The position numbers and the translations under genes were made by a program. A DNA stretch of 35,776 nt, taken from positions 1 through 35,776 of IMG/VR virus record IMGVR_UViG_3300006805_000078, one strand, 5' to 3'. Source of the DNA: a virus. Positions 13,650 through 21,104 of this stretch are shown piece after piece; position 1 is the first letter of the stretch; each line of letters starts with the position of its first letter. The notes beneath the pieces were generated by a model. The model was not told the origin of the DNA and made no database searches. It saw only the letters and a list, made by a program, of their open reading frames with translations.

Positions 13650-14911
13650 TAATCTCCCCTCTCTCTTAGGCCATAATTAGGATGCTCCGCGGCCCATCGG
13701 TAGGCGTCAGCCCACTCCTTGGCCCTAACCTTATAATCGTACTCTAGTAGAACTCTTTCCTTAGCTGCGCCAGATATCTGCTGACGTAGATCCTTGCTCT
13801 CTACTAGGCTCTTTATGGATGAGTACCACTCCTGAGCTGTCCTCGCAAGGAATCCGTCTACTCCGTGTCGCACCATCGAGTATGGGGCGTCGCCCCTTCT
13901 AAATCCTTCCCCGACAAACGCAGCACCGGTGACGGCGTACTCAAGCCAGTGAAGTTCTGATTTGCACCTGTCAAACTCGTCACCAACAAGTGGAGCTATC
14001 CCGATATCGGCCTTAGCGTTGGCAAGAGTCTGAGAAAACTGCTTTATGTTTTCCACGTAATAGTGTGCCTCGTCGAAGTATGGAGCAATTATATGCTCTG
14101 TCCCTGGATTGACACCAATGAATATGTTCCAGAGCTTCTTCTTGGAACGGAGCTCCTCTACGGCTTTGCCGCAGAACCCACCTTTGTGACGGTTGTGGGC
14201 TGTGTCCCACTCTCCGGCGTAGTCACGCATTCTGACTGTGCCACCGTAATAGACCACGCGTGGGAGGTCACCGCCATGGAGAGGGCGTTCAATATTGCTA
14301 GTGTAGATCGAAGGATCAATTGCATTTCTTATTACCCTTATGTTGTCGTTGAATCTGCTGTATTCGTCCTTAATAGGACCTGTGCTAACAGTTACAAGGT
14401 CAGCTCTTCGGGCCATCTGTTCGATGATATCCCACTCGAGCTTAACGTCGTAATAATATCCATTCCAATTTCTGATCTGGAAATGGTTATCATCTGTTTC
14501 GTATATAATCGCCTTATTATGGGCTCTTGTATTGAACGCAGGCCACATCATGTCAGTTATTCCATCCCTAGCCTGGAGCTCGTGCGGATGGTTCTTGGCT
14601 TCTTCCGGACTCTTAGTCCTAAAGGTGCAGTTCTTTTCAATGCATTGAGCTGATGAGTTGTAATATCGGCGGAAGACAACCACGTCTGCCCAGTCGATAT
14701 CTGCCGTGTCTATCTTTAGTAGTCCCTTGGATGCAGCCTCTGCCTGGCTCATCCCCTGAGCCTCTGGGGCCGCTATGAAGTTAACCTTGTCGATATGACG
14801 CATCTCAATTCCGTACTTCTTAAGCTCTTCGTCATACATGTGTCCACGAAAATATGCGCATGGGCCCTGCTCGGCAGTGCCCCAGATCAGAACCTTGACA
14901 GTTTCAGCCAT
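13649..14911 (-). CDS. GT4-type glycosyltransferase inside the virion gene block
   Basis: A 420-residue GT-B glycosyltransferase of the group 1/GT4 kind. The N-terminal domain carries YETDDNHFQIRNW near 137-149 and DLVTVSTGPIKDEY; the C-terminal domain starts near 219 (VVYYGGTVRMRDY) and holds ADIGIAPLVGDEF (301-313) and CKSELHWLEYAVTGA (316-330), the donor-site EX-type region. The product moves a sugar from an activated donor to an unknown acceptor. It sits between the major capsid and adaptor genes and is coupled to the adaptor by TAATG. Two tandem hairpins separate it from the capsid gene. Function in capsid glycosylation is inferred from position only. Confidence 0.88.
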   Translation of the reverse strand: MAETVKVLIWGTAEQGPCAYFRGHMYDEELKKYGIEMRHIDKVNFIAAPEAQGMSQAEAASKGLLKIDTADIDWADVVVFRRYYNSSAQCIEKNCTFRTKSPEEAKNHPHELQARDGITDMMWPAFNTRAHNKAIIYETDDNHFQIRNWNGYYYDVKLEWDIIEQMARRADLVTVSTGPIKDEYSRFNDNIRVIRNAIDPSIYTSNIERPLHGGDLPRVVYYGGTVRMRDYAGEWDTAHNRHKGGFCGKAVEELRSKKKLWNIFIGVNPGTEHIIAPYFDEAHYYVENIKQFSQTLANAKADIGIAPLVGDEFDRCKSELHWLEYAVTGAAFVGEGFRRGDAPYSMVRHGVDGFLARTAQEWYSSIKSLVESKDLRQQISGAAKERVLLEYDYKVRAKEWADAYRWAAEHPNYGLRERGD

Positions 14912-14941
14912 CAGATGTATCCTTCCATGGCTGGGTGTAGA

Positions 14942-14983
14942 GGGGCTCCGACGGCCAACTTGCGGTACAACCGCCGGAGCCCC
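14942..14983 (-). promoter_or_regulatory. 13-bp GC-rich hairpin after the capsid gene
   Basis: ggggctccgacgg (14942-14954) pairs with ccgccggagcccc (14971-14983) across a 16-base loop; one of the 13 pairs is a G-U wobble. No T-run follows on the minus strand, so it is not a clear rho-independent terminator. Placed between the capsid and glycosyltransferase genes, it may stabilise capsid mRNA or reduce read-through. Confidence 0.7.
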
Positions 14984-14984
14984 A

Positions 14985-15003
14985 CTCAGCTAACTATGCT
15001 GAG
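14985..15003 (-). promoter_or_regulatory. small 6-bp hairpin directly after the capsid stop
   Basis: ctcagc (14985-14990) and gctgag (14998-15003) pair around a 7-base loop, one base after the capsid TAA and two bases before the larger GC-rich hairpin. Together they form a tandem stem-loop element at the end of what should be the most abundant message. Confidence 0.5.
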
Positions 15004-15004
15004 A

Positions 15005-15976
15005 TTAGACAGAGACCGTGGCCTGTGTCTTCAGGATGCGATAGCGAGCGCCTGCGTCGTCGAGAAGCAGGGAGCCGAAGCGCATCTTGTAGCCGACCAA
15101 CGCCTTCTGTGCGAGTGGGTCGGAGTGATCGCCGCCCGGAGCCACGAAGTAGCTCTGAAGCGTCTGCGAGTCACCGATGGTGTACGCATCTGGGCTAAGG
15201 AAGAGAGCGTTATAAACGTTCCCTGACGAAGCGCCAGCGGTTGCGTAAACCTTCGCGTCCGAGGACACGATGAATCGTACACCAGCGAACTGGCCAATCT
15301 CGTTAGTGAGAAGTGGCGTGTTGTTGGTGTACTTGTTTGCCTCGATCCAGCCGTTGACCGTGGTGTCCGACACGAGGTCGTACTCCTGGGCAGGGTGGAT
15401 GATGCAGCGGTACGTGCCGTCAGCGAACTGAGGAACGTTTGCGCCCTTGAGGCGAGCAACCATCTGCTTTACGAATGCGCCGGAGAGAACGCCTGCCGCA
15501 GCTACTGCCGAGTTGGCAGCGTTCTGGGTCAGTGCGGTCGCGCTGGTCGCGCCGTAAACAGCGGAAGTGAGAGCCGTCGAGTGGATGTTGTCGCGTACGA
15601 GAACGTCCATCGAGCGGGTTGCCTGATACGCAATGCGCTCAGCGGCGATGCCGATGAGGTCATGCGGATTGTCGATCTGGGCGAGGTCCGTCACTGCGAC
15701 GGTCGCGCCGTACTGGACAGCCGTGAAGAACTCGCTTGAGATCGTCAGCGCCTGGTCAGTTGGTGCAGCACCTTCGGAAAGCGCCGTCGTATTGACGCCC
15801 AGGTCTGCATAGCGTGCATAGCGAAGGGTGTTCGTACCCTTAACGAAGCGAGCCGGGACATAAAGTCCTGGCATCGCGTGAACAGCACGTGCTCGAAGCT
15901 CCTCAGCCGCCTTCGCAGAAACAAGCTGCGTGACGAGATCAGAGAAGTTCGTTGTGCTGGTACTGGTCGTAGCCAT
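15005..15976 (-). CDS. major capsid protein, N4-gp56 type
   Basis: A 323-residue capsid protein with HK97-like features of the N4-gp56 family: RARAVHAMPGLYVPARFVKG, then LSEGAAPTDQALTIS, then FTAVQYGATVAVTDLAQIDN, TRSMDVLVRDNIHSTAL and PQFADGTYRCIIHPAQEY. The C-terminal half has APGGDHSDPLAQKALVGYKM. It follows the scaffold gene by 17 bases, the usual pairing. Codon use differs from neighbours: the Ile codons I inspected are nearly all ATC with no ATA, typical of a highly expressed gene. No internal delta domain or protease gene is evident. Confidence 0.93.
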   Translation of the reverse strand: MATTSTSTTNFSDLVTQLVSAKAAEELRARAVHAMPGLYVPARFVKGTNTLRYARYADLGVNTTALSEGAAPTDQALTISSEFFTAVQYGATVAVTDLAQIDNPHDLIGIAAERIAYQATRSMDVLVRDNIHSTALTSAVYGATSATALTQNAANSAVAAAGVLSGAFVKQMVARLKGANVPQFADGTYRCIIHPAQEYDLVSDTTVNGWIEANKYTNNTPLLTNEIGQFAGVRFIVSSDAKVYATAGASSGNVYNALFLSPDAYTIGDSQTLQSYFVAPGGDHSDPLAQKALVGYKMRFGSLLLDDAGARYRILKTQATVSV

Positions 15977-15993
15977 CTTAACTTACCTCAATC

Positions 15994-16554
15994 TTACTCA
16001 AAAAATGGATTGCCAAGCGACTGAAGTTCTTCGGCAATTGTCGAAGAAGTGCGCTTGGTGTCAATTTTAGGTTCAGAACGACGTGGGTTGTTAGGGTCTA
16101 CCCGATTTACCGTCTCGTCATCAGCAGCAGCACGCGCATCGGCAATGAACTTCTCAAAGGCGGCTGCCTTTGATACTTCGTCTAGTCCGGCAGTGTCCTG
16201 TGAAAGCTGACTATAGAGAGGGAATTCTCGAGCGAGCCGTTCCCGCTTCGCCTGTTCCTTGGTGGAATCAATCTCGCCCTCCAGGGCCTTGATTCGGTTC
16301 TGAGCCTTCTCGTATTCCGATAGACTCTGCTCCTCTATCTGTGCCTTGAACTTCGAGAGATCTTCCAGTTGGCGCTTGGCGTCCTCCAACTCTTTCTTGG
16401 TTGACGTCAGCACCTGGTCTTTACCAGCAAGACGCTTCTTCCAAGTGGTTACATCCTCGTTGCCCTGAGTGAGATCCTCGGCCACAGGCGAATTTTCCTG
16501 CACGTCAAGGGGTGCTGACTCTGTGACAACTGGCGTCACGACTTCGTCCGTCAT
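15994..16554 (-). CDS. capsid scaffolding protein
   Basis: A 186-residue, highly charged and largely helical protein. A disordered acidic N-terminus is followed by a long coiled coil (about 38-120: LTSTKKELEDAKRQLEDLSK and EYEKAQNRIKALEGEIDSTK), then AAFEKFIADARAAADDE, and a short C-terminal tail ending LGNPFFE that could bind the coat. This is typical of scaffold proteins that shape the procapsid. Position just upstream of the capsid gene supports the call. The ATG has AGGAGG five bases before it. Confidence 0.88.
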   Translation of the reverse strand: MTDEVVTPVVTESAPLDVQENSPVAEDLTQGNEDVTTWKKRLAGKDQVLTSTKKELEDAKRQLEDLSKFKAQIEEQSLSEYEKAQNRIKALEGEIDSTKEQAKRERLAREFPLYSQLSQDTAGLDEVSKAAAFEKFIADARAAADDETVNRVDPNNPRRSEPKIDTKRTSSTIAEELQSLGNPFFE

Positions 16555-16592
16555 GCGTTCCTCCTAAATATTTCCCGGCCTACGGCTAGTGC

Positions 16593-19500
16593 CTAGGGTC
16601 CGGGATTAAAGTCCATCGGGCCATCAAAGAAATCCCATGCTTCAGAGAACGCCCCCGCGTAGCGCTCACCGACTCCCCAAACGCTCTGGTTCTTTGCCTG
16701 ATCGAATACAGACCGAGCAACATACCCAGGATCAAACTGGGCTGGCTCGCGTCCGTTGACGCCAGGTCGCTGAGAGCGTTCAAATTGGGCCTTAGAACGG
16801 TTGACCCACCTTGGGCCACCTATCGAAACATCCCCTGGAATGCCAGGGAATAGCTGCTTAACCATGAATATAAAGTCAGACTTAGTAAGGAATTCACCGA
16901 ACTTGGGATCTGCTTCACTCATTGTGGCTATGTGGTCCTGTATCATTTGCACCTTTGTGTACCCGGCAAAAGGCCTGGTTGACTTCGTAAACGGCATCTT
17001 TACAAATGCAGCACGTGCGAACTCAGGAAGGATCTTTCCAATCGTGTAGGAAAGGGGATAGAACGCTAGATACGGATGGTTCAGTGTCCTCTCCAAAGCC
17101 GAACGATTAGGGTTGTAGAAGTGGATTCTATTTGCCGTGTCAGCTGTGTCCTTTAGGGTTTCACGGAATGCCCCGAGAAGTATCTCCTCCGGTCCGTGAA
17201 TATCCATAAGGTTATTTGTTGCGTATCTAAGTGCACGAATATCAGCATCAGAAAGCTTCTCGCCCTTGCGCAGCTTGGACACCAATACTTCCATTCCAGG
17301 GAAGTCTGTGCCGTAAGACCGGAACTGTGCTAGAGAGGCCGAAACTGCCTCCCTAGAGAACCCTCCGTATATTGCAGGGTCTAGGTACTGGCGAACAGCA
17401 TCGTCAACCAGCCCAAAGTCTGCAACTGTCTGAGAGGCGAATCCCTCTGAGAACTTGGCTTCCTCCAGGAGGTCGTCAATCTTACCTATATGATTTGCAG
17501 TCTCTGGAGATGACGCCTCGTTTAGAAGCTTCATTACCTTTCCGATGTCGTTGCCGGTTGCTGCGGACTTTTCCGCAATGTCCTTCAGAAGTATTGCACC
17601 GCTCTGCGCTATGGCAATCTGAGAGTGAGAGTCCGGAGCCTTCTTTATGTCTGCTATAAGCTTCTCTACAGATGCCCTAAACTCAGTAGCAGCGTTCACC
17701 GAACCTGGTCCTGAGAACCCAAAGTTGCGAGGACGGCTAGCCCCAACAACACGGCCTGGGTTAAGGTAACCGTTACGCTGGTCACGAATAATGTTGATCA
17801 TTACTGTTCTGACGTCGTTTGTGCCATATGCCTTAGAGGCAGCAGTCCACTGTTGTGGGAACTTGTATCTTATGTCTGCTGCCACCTTATCAAGGGCCAA
17901 GTTAAATGCCATTGAGTTCCTTCGGCCCTGCTTCATTGGGTATGGGTTCTTGACTGTTTCAACAAGCTCTTTTATCCCATTAGTGAATGATTGCCGGAAC
18001 CCTGTCACAACCTCGATACCCGCAGGGGTTGACATCGTCTCGTCAGCAAGCTTTCCCCCTAGGAGGATTACAGTGTTTCCCACATCTAGATCTGCTCGAA
18101 GTGCGGCACCAGGCTGTCCGAAGACGAGCTCGGCAAAGCCAACCTCTATCTCAGCTCCAGGAGCCTTGCGGGCAAGCCCAAGCTTCTTTCCTATTACAGT
18201 TTCAACACCAGGTATTCTTCGTGCCCATCCGTACTTTGCCTCGTACTTAGTAGACGTTAGAACTCTGTCTATAGCACGAAGGTAATTGAAGAAAGGAGAC
18301 TCTATTGCCTCCTGCAGATAGAAGTTCGGGTTAAGCTTGAACTTTAGGGTAGGGTAGATATAGTCGGTTAGGATAGCAAGCTGAGGAAGTTTAACCTTCA
18401 TAGAGCCGGTAAAGCTTTGAGTCTTACCAACGATGTCCGTACTACCTGCGTACATGCGCATGAGGATTCTACGAGCATCTCCGCCGTTCTTCGCCACCAT
18501 GTCATCGAACAGCTTCGGACCAAGAGCGTCTTGTATTGTCTTGCGGAGAAGTCCGTCGTTCATTATGAGGCCCCTTGGGGTTATTCCGCTGCTTAGGGAT
18601 AGCTCGTTTACCTTAGCTATTAGGCGTCGCCCATCGGCGGCTGTGCCACCGGCCTCCTCAGCAAGGCGGATGGTTGTCTCAAGTTGCTGCTGCTGTACTG
18701 CCTTAGAAGATACAGGGGTAAGCCACTTGTCGGCCAGCTGCCGCAGCGGGGAACGGCTGAATGATGCTGCCGTAAGGTCTAGTGAGTCATCAATAAGTCC
18801 TGCTGTTGAGTCCAGGAACGGTGCCAGGTTTTCGCTAACGTACTCAACACTATCATCAGTGACACGAGTACCCGCACGTCGTATAACATTCGTTTCTGGG
18901 GCAAACCCTAGGCTGTACCGTCCTGAGGATAGCAGCTTTTCGGTTGCTTTACCAGCCCCCGCACCGAGATTGTCCATTAGCGACGAGAACTTCGAGAGCT
19001 CATCGGCACTGGCCATTGTTACATAGTGGCCGCCCTTGATCATTTCGTCAATAGTAGCACCGAGCTCTGCCCATATAGAGGCAGTATCCTTACCGACTAT
19101 TAGATGGAAGTCGGGGAAGTACGAGGTAACTGCAGCGGCTAGATCATCAGCCGTAGCTGTACCGTCAAGGAACTTCTTCTCGGCCATTATCTGAGAGATT
19201 AGATCTTCTGGAAGTCCTACTAGGTCATCGGCTAGAATGCTCTTGCCTGATTCAAGCTTCGACCCGGCGGCCTGCAGGGACTCTAGCCGCCCCTTCGTTA
19301 GTGTATCTGCTTTCACTAGGTTGATTCGACCATACTTGGCGTTCTCCGGATCGTCGAGGAACTTCTTTATTTCGTCAAACTTCGCTGGATTCAGGCGCCG
19401 GCCAATGATCTCCTCGAGCTTGGCGGCGTCTCCGTTCTTGATTGCAGTTATAGCGCTTCGAATGATTGCAGTATTAGTACCTTGCGCTCCGTAGGCAGCG

Positions 19501-21104
19501 ATCTCCATCATTTGGACGTGTCGTGCCTGACCGGCAGCGTCAAGTCCAGCTACGGAGTCGTCCCATATCTTTCCAAGAAGAGCTGCCTGCTCTGGATTGG
19601 CAACAGCAGCTTCTCCTGCGAAAGCACGAGCAACACGCTCCTTGCTGCCTCCGCCGATTGCCGCCACTCCCTTGTCTATGAACAGCTGCCGCCTTCGAGC
19701 AGCGCTCATGCGCTCAAGCTGGTATGATCCCTCGGCAATGTGGGCCTGTGCCTCCAGGGCTGTGTCTGACACTCTAATTCCGCCAGCCTGCTGCACTCCC
19801 TTGTAGTCTCCCGCGGCATTAGCAGCTACGCGACGAGTCTCAGCCTCAGAAAGTTCATCGATCCACTGGCGTCGAACAGTTCGGCGCGTGGCGTCAGATG
19901 CAGAATAGATCTTCTTAACATTATCAGCAGCCGCAGCAGCGTCGAATATTCCCTCTTCGACAAGCCTACCAGCTACCCACTCTTCTCCGTTTGCGATCTT
20001 TCCGTTGGCAACAAGCTTCTTTGCCTGGCCTACAAGCTTTATTGCAAAGTCAGCCTTTGAGGCCATAACGTTGCTGGTGTTGCGTGAGAACAGGCGTGAG
20101 ATTGAGAACACCATCGTGTTGCTCAGGCCCTTGCCGAAGCTCTTGGCTAGGGTAGTGGCCCATTCTCCCTTACCGGCCGCGCTCATGCCCTCTAGGACCG
20201 TCCTAGGAGCCGTTCCTAGGGCCTTAGCGGCCCCAATGAACACTGGGGCTGACACTGCACTTACGAGGGCGTTAAAGCCCTTCCCCATCTTTCCCAGAGT
20301 GGCCTCGTATAGGGCCGCTGGCATTCGCCATTTCTCCAGGAACGCGATGTCCTCTACCGTCATCCTCGAGCCGATCAGGGCCTTTGAGAGGCTCCCCTTA
20401 GTCTTACCGGCAACCGTAAGGTTTGTTGCTTTCTCGAAATCCATTACAGACCTGCCGGCCTTGGATGCAGTTATTACATCAGCTGCTTCTGTTATTGCGG
20501 CTCGCTCTATTCCAGCTAGCTTAGAAGCATTCTTAGCCAATGTAAACGGCTTTGTAATTGGAAGGTAGTTTAGAGGATCTGTAAGAAGGGTAAACCCAAG
20601 ATTTGCGGCAGCGTTGTCGCTGAACGCTCGGTTACCTTCCACCAGATAATTAACAATCTCGCCGAAATCAGATCCGTTGGCCATCATTCTCTTTACGTCA
20701 TCTGGCTTGTCTCCGATTACTCCGGAGGCACGAACTGCAGCTGCACCTGTTTGAACAATCTTACTTGGAAGCATCGCAAGGTCAAGGGCGCCCTTTGCGA
20801 CGTCCTTTACTTGTACAATACCCTCAACTCCAACTTCACCAAACGCACCAAGGCCTTTTCCTATGGCCTTTCCAACGTCTCCGATAACAGGCAGTCCACC
20901 TGCGAAATCGGCAACCCCCTTGGCGGCCCCAACAACTCCGGTAAACAGGCCACCTACTCCGGCGGCTACAGACTCAATCGGATTGAATGGGTCTAGGTTT
21001 ACCTTTATGTTCTCAGGCTGAGGCGCCTTAGTTCGTGCCGCCGATATCGTCGGAGCACTATAGTCCGTATTTCCTTTGTTGAATCCTCCGCTAAGATATC
21101 CCAT
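16593..21104 (-). CDS. 1503-aa virion-associated protein, possible ejection or internal protein
   Basis: A very large protein I cannot assign to a family. The N-terminal 150 residues are glycine/alanine-rich and amphipathic (SVAAGVGGLFTGVVGAAKGV, GDVGKAIGKGLGAFGEVG), like the membrane-active ends of podoviral internal proteins. The body is mostly helical with many basic residues, and the end (ERTLNHPYLAFYPLSYTIGK onward) is rich in Pro and aromatics. It lies between the portal-side 918-aa gene and the scaffold gene, within the head block, and is coupled to its upstream gene by TAATG. No lysozyme, transglycosylase or polymerase motif was found. Confidence 0.85.
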   Translation of the reverse strand: MGYLSGGFNKGNTDYSAPTISAARTKAPQPENIKVNLDPFNPIESVAAGVGGLFTGVVGAAKGVADFAGGLPVIGDVGKAIGKGLGAFGEVGVEGIVQVKDVAKGALDLAMLPSKIVQTGAAAVRASGVIGDKPDDVKRMMANGSDFGEIVNYLVEGNRAFSDNAAANLGFTLLTDPLNYLPITKPFTLAKNASKLAGIERAAITEAADVITASKAGRSVMDFEKATNLTVAGKTKGSLSKALIGSRMTVEDIAFLEKWRMPAALYEATLGKMGKGFNALVSAVSAPVFIGAAKALGTAPRTVLEGMSAAGKGEWATTLAKSFGKGLSNTMVFSISRLFSRNTSNVMASKADFAIKLVGQAKKLVANGKIANGEEWVAGRLVEEGIFDAAAAADNVKKIYSASDATRRTVRRQWIDELSEAETRRVAANAAGDYKGVQQAGGIRVSDTALEAQAHIAEGSYQLERMSAARRRQLFIDKGVAAIGGGSKERVARAFAGEAAVANPEQAALLGKIWDDSVAGLDAAGQARHVQMMEIAAYGAQGTNTAIIRSAITAIKNGDAAKLEEIIGRRLNPAKFDEIKKFLDDPENAKYGRINLVKADTLTKGRLESLQAAGSKLESGKSILADDLVGLPEDLISQIMAEKKFLDGTATADDLAAAVTSYFPDFHLIVGKDTASIWAELGATIDEMIKGGHYVTMASADELSKFSSLMDNLGAGAGKATEKLLSSGRYSLGFAPETNVIRRAGTRVTDDSVEYVSENLAPFLDSTAGLIDDSLDLTAASFSRSPLRQLADKWLTPVSSKAVQQQQLETTIRLAEEAGGTAADGRRLIAKVNELSLSSGITPRGLIMNDGLLRKTIQDALGPKLFDDMVAKNGGDARRILMRMYAGSTDIVGKTQSFTGSMKVKLPQLAILTDYIYPTLKFKLNPNFYLQEAIESPFFNYLRAIDRVLTSTKYEAKYGWARRIPGVETVIGKKLGLARKAPGAEIEVGFAELVFGQPGAALRADLDVGNTVILLGGKLADETMSTPAGIEVVTGFRQSFTNGIKELVETVKNPYPMKQGRRNSMAFNLALDKVAADIRYKFPQQWTAASKAYGTNDVRTVMINIIRDQRNGYLNPGRVVGASRPRNFGFSGPGSVNAATEFRASVEKLIADIKKAPDSHSQIAIAQSGAILLKDIAEKSAATGNDIGKVMKLLNEASSPETANHIGKIDDLLEEAKFSEGFASQTVADFGLVDDAVRQYLDPAIYGGFSREAVSASLAQFRSYGTDFPGMEVLVSKLRKGEKLSDADIRALRYATNNLMDIHGPEEILLGAFRETLKDTADTANRIHFYNPNRSALERTLNHPYLAFYPLSYTIGKILPEFARAAFVKMPFTKSTRPFAGYTKVQMIQDHIATMSEADPKFGEFLTKSDFIFMVKQLFPGIPGDVSIGGPRWVNRSKAQFERSQRPGVNGREPAQFDPGYVARSVFDQAKNQSVWGVGERYAGAFSEAWDFFDGPMDFNPGP

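Noticed and set aside
19482-20568. Long plus-strand frames inside the 1503-aa gene
   Set aside because: They are low-complexity shadows of a continuous minus-strand gene with normal coupling at both ends.
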